Below, one piece after another: positions 35,938-44,976 of a stretch of DNA of 50,659 nt. How positions within the stretch are numbered: position 1 is the first letter of the stretch; every line of letters starts with the position of its first letter. This DNA is from CALAZP01 sp964410725. Lineage in GTDB: Bacteria; Bacteroidota; Bacteroidia; Chitinophagales; Saprospiraceae. Made by a program: the position numbers and the translations under genes. The notes under the pieces were generated by a model that searched no databases, was not told the DNA's origin, and was given only the letters and a program-made list of their open reading frames with translations. Location of the stretch: assembly GCA_964410725.1 (NCBI GenBank), contig CAYPID010000014.1:1-50659 (forward strand). Direction: 5' to 3'.

Positions 35938-38067
35938 TTAAGAAAAAATTTGGTAAGTCAAAAGACTTCCAAAAACTGCTAAAGCAGTCATGAAAACAAA
36001 TTGAAGTATAGGCCATTTCCACGAGTTGGTTTCCCGTTTGACTACCGCCAAGGTACTCATACACTGCATAGCAAAAACGTAAAATATTAAGAGCGAAAGA
36101 GAGGTGGCGATGCTGTAAACTTGCGCGCCTGTAATTGGATTTTTTTCTTGCATCATTCGTTCACTCAATCCCACGGTATCTTCAGCAGAGCCCAAACTGT
36201 ATATCGTGGCCATAGTTCCAACAAAAACTTCTCTTGCTGCGAATGAGGTAATCAAGGCGATTCCAATTTTCCAATCAAATCCCAAGGGGCGTATAATAGG
36301 CTCAATAGTTTTACCCAAAATGCCGGCATAAGAAGCCTCAATTTGATAGGCCGCTATTAGATTTTCTGCTTCTATTGAATTTAGGTTTTCTTGCGCAGCG
36401 ATGGTGGTTGCCTCTTTTTCTGCCTGTTCCAAAGCATCTCCCGGACCATAAGTGGATAAGCCCCATAAAATTATAGAAATAATCAAAATTATTTTTCCTG
36501 CCTCTAAAGTAAATGATTTTACCTTTTCATAAACATTGAGATTTATATTTCTCAATACTGGTTTTTTATAATCAGGCAATTCTAACATCAAATAACTTTC
36601 TTCATCTGATTTTAAAATCCATTTTAGTAGTAGAGCGGTAGCAAGAGCAGCAATGATTCCCAAAACATATAATCCCATAAATGCGATACCCTGTAAATTG
36701 AAAATACCAATTTGAGTGGCTGGAATAGCAAAGCCAATCAGTAAGGTATATACTGGAATTCTTGCTGAACAACTGATTAGTGGGGTCACCAAGATGGTAA
36801 TTAAACGCTCTTTCCAACCTGGAATAGTCCTGGCACTCATGATGGCTGGAATGGCGCAAGCACCACCTGAAATCAGGGCAACTAAACTCCGTCCATTGAG
36901 ACCAAATGAATGCATCAATTTATCAAATATGAAAGCTGCTCTAGCCATATACCCAATTTCTTCTAAAATGGATATTAAAAAAAACAAGATGGCTATTTGT
37001 GGTATAAATACCAGAATACCGCCTAATCCTGGAATAATTCCATCGGTAAGCAGGTCAACAAATTTATTATTTGGAAGGGCCGATTTTAAAAAGTTACTGG
37101 TTTCTGTAAAAAGGTATTCTATCCAATCCATAGGATAAGATGCCAGGGCAAAAATTGCCTGAAAGACCAAAAACATGATTCCTAAAAAGAAAATAGGACC
37201 TAGATATTTATTCAATACCCATTGGTCAATCAGATTAGATCTTTTTTCAGATAGAGATACGGCTTTCTTAATATTTTGGGCAACTATTGGAGTAAACCAA
37301 TCATAACGCGCCATGGTCTCTTTTACTTGAAAAGGTAGTGGTTCGAAACCTACTTTGCTGGTAATGGCTTCAACCTCCTTTGAATTACTAGGATGTCCTT
37401 TGTAAAACCACGAGGCATGGTGCGCAAGTAATAGAGCTCGGTATATACCTGTCTCTCTTAATTCAAGTTGAATTTTAGAAGCTACTTGTCGTTCTAATGG
37501 AGACAATTTATAATCTGGAAGGGGTGCGGCAAATAAGGGGAGTTCTTTAATGATATTTTCGAGCCCTTCCTTAAGCTGGGGAACACCTAATCCCGTTCTA
37601 CTGCTAATTGAAAAAACGGGAACCGCTAACATCGTAGATAAGCCTTCTGCATTAATTTTCATTCCTTCTTCTAAGGCTTGATCGACAAGATTTAAGACCA
37701 TTATAATGGGAATCCCTAAGTCTTTGAGTTGACTGAATAGAAGAAGATGTTTGTCTAATTTGTTGACGTCAGCTACATAAATCACTGCGTCCGGGTAATT
37801 CGCGGATTGGGTGTCTAGAAAAGTACTTACTACAACCCTTTCATCTTTGGTATTCGGATATAAACTATAAGCTCCAGGTAGATCTAATAAATTAATTTTT
37901 AACTTTTGATTGCTAACCCAACTTCCTATTTTTAATTCTACAGTAGTTCCCGGGAAGTTGCCAGTTTTTTGATTCAAACCAGTCAATAAGTTGAATAGGG
38001 TGGTCTTTCCACAATTCGGGTTACCTGCTAGTGCAATATTAACTTGGCCACCTGTTCCTTTTGACAT
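35938..38067 (-). CDS. feoB: Ferrous iron transporter FeoB
   Basis: This 709-residue inner-membrane Fe(II) transporter has an N-terminal G domain: G1 GNPNCGKT at 15-22, G2 TGNFPGTTVE, G3 DLPGAYSL and G4 NLVD. A helical GDI-like spacer follows, then two Gate domains within about eight or more transmembrane helices, including the conserved GGACAIPAIMSARTI and LISCSARIPVY with the pore cysteine. Length is normal for Bacteroidota FeoB without a fused FeoA. It lies 6 bp after feoA on the same strand. Confidence 0.97.
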   Translation of the reverse strand: MSKGTGGQVNIALAGNPNCGKTTLFNLLTGLNQKTGNFPGTTVELKIGSWVSNQKLKINLLDLPGAYSLYPNTKDERVVVSTFLDTQSANYPDAVIYVADVNKLDKHLLLFSQLKDLGIPIIMVLNLVDQALEEGMKINAEGLSTMLAVPVFSISSRTGLGVPQLKEGLENIIKELPLFAAPLPDYKLSPLERQVASKIQLELRETGIYRALLLAHHASWFYKGHPSNSKEVEAITSKVGFEPLPFQVKETMARYDWFTPIVAQNIKKAVSLSEKRSNLIDQWVLNKYLGPIFFLGIMFLVFQAIFALASYPMDWIEYLFTETSNFLKSALPNNKFVDLLTDGIIPGLGGILVFIPQIAILFFLISILEEIGYMARAAFIFDKLMHSFGLNGRSLVALISGGACAIPAIMSARTIPGWKERLITILVTPLISCSARIPVYTLLIGFAIPATQIGIFNLQGIAFMGLYVLGIIAALATALLLKWILKSDEESYLMLELPDYKKPVLRNINLNVYEKVKSFTLEAGKIILIISIILWGLSTYGPGDALEQAEKEATTIAAQENLNSIEAENLIAAYQIEASYAGILGKTIEPIIRPLGFDWKIGIALITSFAAREVFVGTMATIYSLGSAEDTVGLSERMMQEKNPITGAQVYSIATSLSLLIFYVFAMQCMSTLAVVKRETNSWKWPILQFVFMTALAVFGSLLTYQIFS

Positions 38068-38073
38068 GAAGTT

Positions 38074-38388
38074 TTATTGTCTGATTAATAAAGTAGCAGC
38101 TTCATTTTTTCTCAAAGCAATAATCAGGTTGTCTGCTTTTATTATTAGACCTCCGCCCCAAGGAGCAGATCTTAATACCTCGATTTTGGAACCCAATAAA
38201 ACCCCCATTGAAAGTAGTTTTTGAGCAATAAGTGCATTCGTATATTCTGCTAATACTCCTATTTCACCAGGTGATATAAGTGAAAGGTTTTTAAGTGTTT
38301 CAACAAGTCCTACCATAGCACTAGATTTACGGTTTGCGATATTCAATGCATGCAAAGTAATGGATGAATGGGAATCAAATACTGACAT
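38074..38388 (-). CDS. feoA: FeoA family protein
   Basis: This 104-residue protein has a C-terminal FeoA/SH3-like domain (about 35-104): LLSMGVLLGSKIEVLRSAPWGGG and IIALRKNEAATLLI. The N-terminal 30 residues are not part of the domain; a later Met25 could also serve as a start, but the upstream promoter spacing fits 38388. It precedes feoB by 6 bp and probably supports or regulates FeoB in the inner membrane. Confidence 0.92.
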   Translation of the reverse strand: MSVFDSHSSITLHALNIANRKSSAMVGLVETLKNLSLISPGEIGVLAEYTNALIAQKLLSMGVLLGSKIEVLRSAPWGGGLIIKADNLIIALRKNEAATLLIRQ

Positions 38389-38413
38389 AAATCATCTATC
38401 CTTTGTTTAGTTA

Positions 38414-38446
38414 CAAATCTACAAACTAAATCTTATTTAGACTCAA
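38414..38446 (-). promoter_or_regulatory. Candidate feoAB promoter
   Basis: On the minus strand TAGATTTG (38414-38421) matches the -7 consensus TAnnTTTG, and a TTG (38444-38446) lies 22 bp upstream. The 5' leader to the feoA ATG would be about 20 bases. The -33 element touches the T-tract of the rhodopsin terminator. Confidence 0.55.
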
Positions 38447-38484
38447 TAAAAATAAAAAAGAGTTCCCCACATAGTGGAGAACTC
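38446..38484 (-). terminator. Rho-independent terminator after proteorhodopsin
   Basis: On the minus strand GAGTTCTCCAC and GTGGGGAACTC form an 11-bp stem with a three-base loop and one G-T pair (38460-38484), followed by a T-rich tract. It lies about 30 bp past the rhodopsin stop. Confidence 0.93.
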
Positions 38485-38515
38485 ATCAAAAATTGTTTAG
38501 CAGATTATAAAAAAA

Positions 38516-39247
38516 TTAGTGATTAGACTTACTTACAGCTAAGGTGAAAATAACTAACCCGAAACCGATTTTGTTAACTGCATCACCAATGTTGTATATA
38601 ATGTCTAGTGATTCAACGGGAAGGGCACCATCTAACCATCCACCAGGAATAGTCATATATCCAATCGGATAAATAGCCCAGCCGGCAAAAACAAACCAGC
38701 CCAGACTTTTGAAAGCCCCTTGTAAAACTGGATCATCTGAGTTGGAGGCCAAACTTTTAGCAGAACCAAACCATACCTCATAGAGGATTCCTACATATCC
38801 CACAGTGGAAATGATTCCCCAAAGAACAGAACTGTCTCGATATACGGTTTCACCTAAATAACCGGCAACCAACATTAACAATGAATACGCAATCATCTTC
38901 CAAAGCAATCCAATTTTTGCCCCAAAAGCTTTTAAAATTAAATAAAATTCAACGCACATGAGCGGTACTGTTAAAATCCAGTCAATGTAACGGAATTCAG
39001 TAGGTGAACTGCCATTTTCAGCCCAGAAACTTCTCATGTAAAAATAGTGTACTGCTGCAATTCCTGTAATTAATCCAGAAACGAGCATTGAATCCTTCCA
39101 TTTTCCTTCCACTCTTGTCATTTGAACGAAGAAGAAAACGGTCGCGGCCAACATGGCCATAGAACCAATGAAAAAGGTAAAGCCGACATAATCGCCGGAT
39201 TTTAGTGATGCCAATAACATTGGCTTTAAACTTGATAAAACATCCAT
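38516..39247 (-). CDS. Proteorhodopsin, green-type light-driven proton pump
   Basis: This 243-residue seven-helix microbial rhodopsin counts from the ATG at 39247, which is preferred to a TTG two codons upstream. Helix C has the DTE proton-pump triad: D89 (acceptor), T93 and E100 (donor). H67 pairs with the acceptor, and Lys226 in the NIGDAVNK segment of helix G binds retinal. The spectral-tuning position eight residues after the acceptor is M97, as in green-absorbing forms. In helix E the residue twelve before the conserved Y-E is G144, where most proteorhodopsins have Phe; this glycine opens the retinal pocket in carotenoid-antenna rhodopsins. It lies downstream of the retinal genes crtY-blh, separated by 130 AT-rich bp that could hold its own promoter, and ends at a strong terminator. 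Confidence 0.98.
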   Translation of the reverse strand: MDVLSSLKPMLLASLKSGDYVGFTFFIGSMAMLAATVFFFVQMTRVEGKWKDSMLVSGLITGIAAVHYFYMRSFWAENGSSPTEFRYIDWILTVPLMCVEFYLILKAFGAKIGLLWKMIAYSLLMLVAGYLGETVYRDSSVLWGIISTVGYVGILYEVWFGSAKSLASNSDDPVLQGAFKSLGWFVFAGWAIYPIGYMTIPGGWLDGALPVESLDIIYNIGDAVNKIGFGLVIFTLAVSKSNH

Positions 39248-39377
39248 GGTCAATAGTTTTTGTTAATAATATTATAAAACTGTGTGCTAAACAATGGTTA
39301 CTACTTAAGGTTTAATTTTTGTTCTTTATATTTTTATTTTTTCCACATTTTATTTTTTATTATATTAAGGATGCGGA

Positions 39378-40295
39378 TTAATCTTTGTAAAGTTGGTGGA
39401 TTAGCAACATGTGAGGTAGGGTAACCACACCAATAAAGATGAATAGGTATTTCAAAATCATCACGCTTTCAAATGTTCCTCCCCAATAAATTAATCCAGT
39501 AATTCCCGTTAGAGATACTATGCTTAATACTGTTGTATTTTTTATATAGTCTTTCCAATTGTAATTGGGATTTTTGCTTTGGAAGAAAGCGATTTGTTCC
39601 TGTATGCTAGTGAGGGAATGCCATCCGGCAAAATAAAATGCAAAGCCCAACCATAATGGTAACAGATAAAGGGCGGTGCCCAATATCAATAAATTTAATA
39701 ATTCGTTAAAAAGGTTACGCCTATTCAAAATCCCATACAAAAAAAGGCTCAACACGGTAAATAAAGTGATTAAACTCACCGCGATAATTATTCCAGTTCT
39801 CCAGCTTTCAGAAATGTCAAAGGCCAGGTTGGGTGCAATGGCTGCAACGACTGGTAAAGCTGTTTCGTAATGGGCCATGATAGGAATTACTAAAACAAAC
39901 ATCCCCCAGATGAGATAGGTAAGCCAACTCAGTACATTGTTTACAGGAAAAATATATACCCAATTCGATTGACCAAAATGAAATAGAGATAGGCCAATAA
40001 AAATCAAAAGGCCCAGTGAAGGTAAACTAATCCAAACAAGACTATATAGGGCCATAATAGCAAGGTAACCAATATAGAAGTGCAATAGCTTTTTGGATCC
40101 TAAAAAGGATTGTTTTAGATTTTTAAAAATTAAGTAATCTGTTGCCCCATGTGGAATTCCTAAAAAAAGAATGGCAAGAAGACCCAATAAAAAAAAGGAT
40201 TGATTCATCCAATTAGGTATTACATACATCCCTATTAATAAAAATAGACCAAGTCCTCTAAGCGTGTTATATAGAATTGGATATTTTTCTGTCAT
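39378..40295 (-). CDS. blh: Brp/Blh-family beta-carotene 15,15'-dioxygenase
   Basis: This 305-residue integral-membrane iron enzyme cleaves beta-carotene to two retinal molecules. Conserved iron-ligand histidines are visible in FLGIPHGATDYLIF, SLFHFGQSNW, YFAGWHSLTS and LPHMLLIHQLY, and the protein has about eight hydrophobic helices. The gene starts inside the end of crtY (4-bp ATGA overlap) and supplies retinal for the proteorhodopsin downstream. Confidence 0.95.
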   Translation of the reverse strand: MTEKYPILYNTLRGLGLFLLIGMYVIPNWMNQSFFLLGLLAILFLGIPHGATDYLIFKNLKQSFLGSKKLLHFYIGYLAIMALYSLVWISLPSLGLLIFIGLSLFHFGQSNWVYIFPVNNVLSWLTYLIWGMFVLVIPIMAHYETALPVVAAIAPNLAFDISESWRTGIIIAVSLITLFTVLSLFLYGILNRRNLFNELLNLLILGTALYLLPLWLGFAFYFAGWHSLTSIQEQIAFFQSKNPNYNWKDYIKNTTVLSIVSLTGITGLIYWGGTFESVMILKYLFIFIGVVTLPHMLLIHQLYKD

Positions 40296-41473
40296 CTCAA
40301 TTCGGACTTGGTTTTGGTAATGACGGCATGATTTGGACCTTTCAGATAAACTGAGGCCAAAGCCTTAAGAAATCTTCTTTTGGGAAGCGTTAAAAACAGC
40401 ATCATTTCTTCCAAAATATTGGTCTGTTCATCGAGGAACTTTAAAATAATCGGAAGTGAGTTTTTCCTGAAAAGGGTACTGAAAATAGAAGAACTTTTGG
40501 CCTTTTCCGTGGTCATTAGGTACAAAAGAAGTTTATCGTAAAATCTAAACCTCTTTGGATTATAAGCGGGGTAGGCCTTACTTTTATTAGTGGTTAGTTG
40601 ATTCACGATATAGTCACATCGTCTTTGGATATTTTTGAAAGCATAGCCTGTTGTAGGCTTCACCGCACCTGATATGGCTCCTAAATTGATAATTCTAGAG
40701 CCTACTTTTTCTTCATAGGTAGCGTCTTTCATCGGTATGACTCCATATTCTTCCTCTACGATATCGTAGGAAGTAAGATTCCAAACTTCTTCTAAGTATC
40801 TGTTGATTTGAGCTTGGTAGACACTTTCGTGAAAAGGGCTTTCAGAAAAATACGTGCATTCTATAAGAGCTTTGTGGTCAGATAAGGGAAGGACATACAT
40901 AAAGGAGGGACCTTCAATTTGAGGAATTCGAAAATCCATGAGGTACATTCCCTGATTTTTGAAAACTGGACTAGTGGTTTGAATGACGTAACCCTTGAAA
41001 TGTTGATTAAGTGAAAAAGTAGGTTCACGTTGCTCATATCCATAGAAACTATTGAATACCGAATGGCCCTCAAATCTCTTTCCGTCCACAACGATATACC
41101 CGCTTTCTTTGGTTTCTCCAATTTCACTAATCCAACCATTGATCAACTTTACATTAGGGAATGCCTTAACGCGATCCAAAATATGGTGATAAAAATCAAT
41201 GCTTCGTATCATATGGTATCGGAAAGGAGTAGCCAGACCAGATATTACCCCATTTTGATCGGCAAAATTTATTTGCTCCCAACACTTCGTTACTAAAGAA
41301 GAATACCAAGGTGTGCCCTTCTCCCAAAAACACCAAGTTTTATCATTGACTTGGTAATCTTGTTTATCCACCACCAAAATTGACTTCGTAGATAAATTTT
41401 GATCATTCAAAAATCTATCCAAAAGGCTTAATCCAGCACATCCACCTCCAGCAATGATGAAATCGTATTTCAC
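40292..41473 (-). CDS. crtY: Lycopene beta-cyclase CrtY
   Basis: This 393-residue flavin-dependent lycopene cyclase converts lycopene to beta-carotene. The N-terminal FAD-binding YDFIIAGGGCAGLSLL, the DKTWCFWE motif (about 46-53), MDFRIPQ and a late GAISGAVKPTTGYAF are all family hallmarks. It is the first gene of the crtY-blh pair, overlapping blh by 4 bp. The earlier carotenoid genes (crtE, crtB, crtI) and a hydroxylase (crtZ) are not in the window. The 185-bp divergent gap upstream should hold promoters for both directions, but I see no clean consensus. Confidence 0.95.
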   Translation of the reverse strand: MKYDFIIAGGGCAGLSLLDRFLNDQNLSTKSILVVDKQDYQVNDKTWCFWEKGTPWYSSLVTKCWEQINFADQNGVISGLATPFRYHMIRSIDFYHHILDRVKAFPNVKLINGWISEIGETKESGYIVVDGKRFEGHSVFNSFYGYEQREPTFSLNQHFKGYVIQTTSPVFKNQGMYLMDFRIPQIEGPSFMYVLPLSDHKALIECTYFSESPFHESVYQAQINRYLEEVWNLTSYDIVEEEYGVIPMKDATYEEKVGSRIINLGAISGAVKPTTGYAFKNIQRRCDYIVNQLTTNKSKAYPAYNPKRFRFYDKLLLYLMTTEKAKSSSIFSTLFRKNSLPIILKFLDEQTNILEEMMLFLTLPKRRFLKALASVYLKGPNHAVITKTKSELR

Positions 41474-41658
41474 AATTTAATTTTGTTTCCAGGATTAAAA
41501 ACAAAAATTACTTTTATGTTCATTATTTCCCGTAAAATTATTTTATGCAATCTAAATATTAACTACAGGGAATTAGAATTTCCGAAGTGATGATTGGTCT
41601 GAATTCAAGCATCTCTGCTGATTTAGTTTTATCTTTAAGTCATAATAGAAGATCAATC

Positions 41659-42024
41659 ATGGCTAGAAAAATTAGAATGACACCATTTGCTAGGTTTTTT
41701 ATATTTCTGCTTATTGCAGCACCCTTGGCATTTATTGGAGCTTCATACTTTCGAGGAGAGGATGGGATTGCCAAAATCAAATCCTTGTTGGAACAATTCA
41801 AAGGGGATACTCAAATTAACGAAGTCAATGGCATTGAAGGTCAGGCTAATGAAATACAAATGACCGAAATTCAAAATACTGAATTACAATCGACTGAGGT
41901 ACTTGACAGGCAGGAAAATTTGGATGCCAAATTGGATTCCATCCTTCAAAATCAAAAAAGAATCATAAAAATTTTAGAAACCAATCAAAAGAATCTTTCC
42001 ATTTCGCCACCGGACTCTCTCTAA
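41659..42024 (+). CDS. Small single-pass membrane protein with coiled-coil tail
   Basis: This 121-residue protein of unrecognised family has a transmembrane helix at about residues 10-29 (ARFFIFLLIAAPLAFIGAS). A Gln/Asn/Glu-rich region follows (about 50-85), then a probable coiled coil (about 87-112). The ATG at 41659 is chosen because it directly precedes the basic, hydrophobic N-terminus; the upstream in-frame extension looks non-coding. It is the first gene of a same-strand run leading to dabA. A structural or assembly role at the inner membrane is possible but unsupported. Confidence 0.6.
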   Translation: MARKIRMTPFARFFIFLLIAAPLAFIGASYFRGEDGIAKIKSLLEQFKGDTQINEVNGIEGQANEIQMTEIQNTELQSTEVLDRQENLDAKLDSILQNQKRIIKILETNQKNLSISPPDSL

Positions 42025-42087
42025 AGTTTTGTTAAAATATGATTGCTATCAAAAAACTTTGTAAATTTCGGTCGTTACAAAACAAAA

Positions 42088-42396
42088 ATGATTAGGCTTT
42101 TTAATTTATTTCTTGCTTTAATCTTCTCATTTACTCTAACTGGTGAGGCATCCAACTATTGGGGTGATCATTTGGTAAAGAAAATTTTTGCAGAAGACAT
42201 TGAAATTGATATTTCTGAGCAAGAAAATGCTAATGAGGATTCAGTCTTGATTAAAGCCTCGGCAGGTAATGGTTTTTCCAACAAGCCAATCCTAACTAAC
42301 TATCAAGTAGAATTATCGAATCCTGTCACTAACCTTCCTTTAAAAGGTAAATACAGCCTTTATTTACTTTACTGTACCCTCAAATTAGACTGTTAA
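42088..42396 (+). CDS. Small exported protein of unknown function upstream of dabA
   Basis: This 102-residue protein has a Sec signal peptide (MIRLFNLFLALIFSFTLTGEA) and an acidic middle (about 34-50). No family is recognised. The ATG at 42088 is preferred to in-frame codons upstream because it starts the signal. The stop lies within the left arm of an inverted repeat that separates it from dabA. Position suggests it belongs to the inorganic-carbon gene set. Confidence 0.55.
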   Translation: MIRLFNLFLALIFSFTLTGEASNYWGDHLVKKIFAEDIEIDISEQENANEDSVLIKASAGNGFSNKPILTNYQVELSNPVTNLPLKGKYSLYLLYCTLKLDC

Positions 42397-42430
42397 GGAA
42401 TCACTCGATTTTTTATTTCATTCCTTAACA
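42391..42430 (+). repeat. Perfect 11-bp inverted repeat before dabA
   Basis: TGTTAAGGAAT (42391-42401) and its exact complement ATTCCTTAACA (42420-42430) are separated by 18 T-rich bases and end 11 bp before the dabA ATG. As RNA this forms a hairpin just ahead of the dabA translation start; as DNA it could be an operator. It lacks a downstream T-tract, so it is not a classical terminator. Confidence 0.7.
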
Positions 42431-42441
42431 AACTTTAGTTT

Positions 42442-44976
42442 ATGCATACTCAGTCTTTCGACGAGAATATGGTATTGCATGATTTACATCATTACCTACC
42501 TTCTCAGTTGAGCCTTAAGGATTTTGTTCATCATAATCCACTACATAATTTTCAAAATCTTTCTTTTTTTGATGCGATTTTTAAAGCCTCTAAGAACTTT
42601 GGATGTCAAGTCACCCTTGCTTTGGAAGAATACAGGGCGTTACATCAACAAGGCAGAATCCGGGACGAAATTTTGTCCTTTATCATCGTAGATCAATTAG
42701 GTGAATCCAAATTATCCAGTTGGCGACACCGCGTCTTGCAAAAGAATTATTCGTATTCATTTGAACCTAAAATTGGAAGTATTAGGTCTTTTTGGAAGAA
42801 GGCCTATCAAATTGATTTGGACAACTTGGTTCACCCACTTCTATTTAGGTATATAGGTTCTTTTTTGGATCAAGGGATAGCTTTATGGCATTTTCCCTTT
42901 GAAGATAAAGGATTGCTTCAAGCTATTAGGGATTTGGATTCCAATAGTTTTCAAGGAGTTTTTAAATCGAAGAGAACACGTGAATTACTGCATCAAAGTA
43001 ACTTAAACATTAAGGAATTACTCGATTTAGTGGTGGGAAATCCCAAAGCTTATAGCAATTACTTATTCGATCAGCAATTTGCCCATCGAGGTTGGAGTGG
43101 ATTAATCGCCGCTACAGAAACCACACCTGAAACTCTCTTTTACAGAAAAAAAAGCAGTCTTAAGGATTTAATTCTTTTTGAATTACTCTTGGAAATCGAT
43201 GCATTAGATTCCACCCTAGGTAGGTATTGGAAACCATTAGGGGAGGTTGTTCAACTCCCAAATGTCCATTATTTTGATAATCATCAATTAACTGAATTAG
43301 AAACTGTTCTCTCCATTTGGCAGCGAGCTTTTGAATGGGATTATTACGATGAAGTACTGGCTGGGATTCAAACAGCTTCGAGAGCACCTAAAAAGGACTC
43401 TAATCCTGTGAGTTTTCAATCTGTTTTTTGTATAGATGACCGGGAATGCTCTATTCGAAGGCACTTTGAACAAGTCGATAAAAAATGTCAAACTTTTGGT
43501 GCACCAGGTTTTTTTGGGGCAGCATTTTATTTTCAGCCTCAGGGAGGTAAGTTTTATGAAAAGAATTGTCCTGTTCCCGTAACACCTAAACACCTTATAA
43601 AGGAGTATGATGTAAAAGATAAGAGAAAGCATGAATTACTTCACCACCCAAGAACACACACGGGTATAAGTGGATTTTTAGCTGCTTTATCAGTTGGATT
43701 ATGGGCTGCTGTACGTATGGTTTATGATTTGTTCTTTCCCAAGATGCGACCTGATATCGCCAATGCTTTTGCTCATATGAATCGATATGGCAAATTAAAA
43801 ATTGAGAATGAATCATTGGATGACATAGAAAATGGGCTTCAGGTAGGTTATACCCTGGAGGAGATGACAGATGTCGTGGAGGGGATATTGAAAGGAATTG
43901 GTCTAACTAAGGATTTTGCCCCAATTGTATATATGGTTGCACATGGTAGCAGTAGTGCTAATAATCCACATCATGGAGCTCATGATTGTGGGGCTTGCAG
44001 CGGTCGACCAGGTGCCGTTAACGCTAGGGTGTTTGCTTTTATGGCCAACCACTCCAAAGTTAGGTCTTTATTAGAAAGCAAAGGAATTAGTATCCCTTCC
44101 AATACCTGGTTTGTCGGCGCCATGCACGATACTGCTAGTGATGAAATTGAGTATTACGATATTCAAGATTTAAATGAAGAGTTTTTAAAACATCACTTAG
44201 AAAATGTTCCAAGTATAGAATTGGCATTAGATTTTAACGCCAAAGAACGCTCTAGAAGGTTTGCCTCAATTGATACTCAGGCAGACCTAAAGAGAATACG
44301 GAAGGCTATTAAAAATCGATCAGTTTCATACTTCGAACCCAGACCTGAATTGGGCCATGGAACCAATTCAATTTGCTTGGTAGGAAATCGAGAGACTACT
44401 AAATCTTTAGTACTGGATAGGCGTGCTTTTTTACAATCCTACAATCCGACTTCCGATCCAGATGGCAACATCCTCGCCAAGATTTTGGGGCCTTTACCAG
44501 TAGTTTGCGGCGGAATTAACCTAGAATATTATTTCTCTAGAATGGATGTCGAACGAATGGGCGCTGGAACAAAATTACCACACCATGTCATGGGTTTGGT
44601 CGGCGTTTCTAACAGCAGCGATGGAGACTTAAGACCTGGTCTTCCTCTTCAAATGATTGAAAATCACGACCCTATTCGCCTAATGATGATTATCGAACAA
44701 TCACCGGCAATAGTAGAAAATATTCTCAACAACACCCCAGCTATGAAAGAATGGTTCAGCAACGAATGGATCTTCTTATTTGCCCTTAATCCTTTAGATT
44801 ACACCCTTTACAGATACAAGGTAGATCAATTCTATCCCTATTCAACACTCAAAAAAATTGAAGCACAAAAGGGTGATTTCATCAAACAGGTTGAGCAATT
44901 CGATAGTATGAAAACTAATCATATTCTCGATGCGACCAAAGAAAATTTACCCGTATATGTTTATGAACACGAATAA
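42442..44976 (+). CDS. dabA: Inorganic-carbon transporter subunit DabA
   Basis: This is an 844-residue DUF2309/UPF0753 protein, the carbonic-anhydrase-like subunit of the DAB inorganic-carbon pump. The proposed zinc site is intact: C330 and D332 in SVFCIDDREC, H501 in VAHGSSS and C516 in GAHDCGAC. The H-C spacing of 15 is the same as in the Halothiobacillus protein. The complex is thought to hydrate CO2 in the cytoplasm, driven by cation flow through DabB, and so trap bicarbonate. The gene overlaps dabB and is preceded by a hairpin. Confidence 0.96.
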   Translation: MHTQSFDENMVLHDLHHYLPSQLSLKDFVHHNPLHNFQNLSFFDAIFKASKNFGCQVTLALEEYRALHQQGRIRDEILSFIIVDQLGESKLSSWRHRVLQKNYSYSFEPKIGSIRSFWKKAYQIDLDNLVHPLLFRYIGSFLDQGIALWHFPFEDKGLLQAIRDLDSNSFQGVFKSKRTRELLHQSNLNIKELLDLVVGNPKAYSNYLFDQQFAHRGWSGLIAATETTPETLFYRKKSSLKDLILFELLLEIDALDSTLGRYWKPLGEVVQLPNVHYFDNHQLTELETVLSIWQRAFEWDYYDEVLAGIQTASRAPKKDSNPVSFQSVFCIDDRECSIRRHFEQVDKKCQTFGAPGFFGAAFYFQPQGGKFYEKNCPVPVTPKHLIKEYDVKDKRKHELLHHPRTHTGISGFLAALSVGLWAAVRMVYDLFFPKMRPDIANAFAHMNRYGKLKIENESLDDIENGLQVGYTLEEMTDVVEGILKGIGLTKDFAPIVYMVAHGSSSANNPHHGAHDCGACSGRPGAVNARVFAFMANHSKVRSLLESKGISIPSNTWFVGAMHDTASDEIEYYDIQDLNEEFLKHHLENVPSIELALDFNAKERSRRFASIDTQADLKRIRKAIKNRSVSYFEPRPELGHGTNSICLVGNRETTKSLVLDRRAFLQSYNPTSDPDGNILAKILGPLPVVCGGINLEYYFSRMDVERMGAGTKLPHHVMGLVGVSNSSDGDLRPGLPLQMIENHDPIRLMMIIEQSPAIVENILNNTPAMKEWFSNEWIFLFALNPLDYTLYRYKVDQFYPYSTLKKIEAQKGDFIKQVEQFDSMKTNHILDATKENLPVYVYEHE

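Noticed and set aside
36716..37138. 140-codon open frame on the plus strand inside feoB
   Set aside because: It is antisense to conserved FeoB Gate-domain sequence, so it is a chance frame.
38516..41473. Sodium- or chloride-pumping rhodopsin
   Set aside because: The helix C triad is D-T-E, not NDQ or NTQ, so proton pumping is expected.
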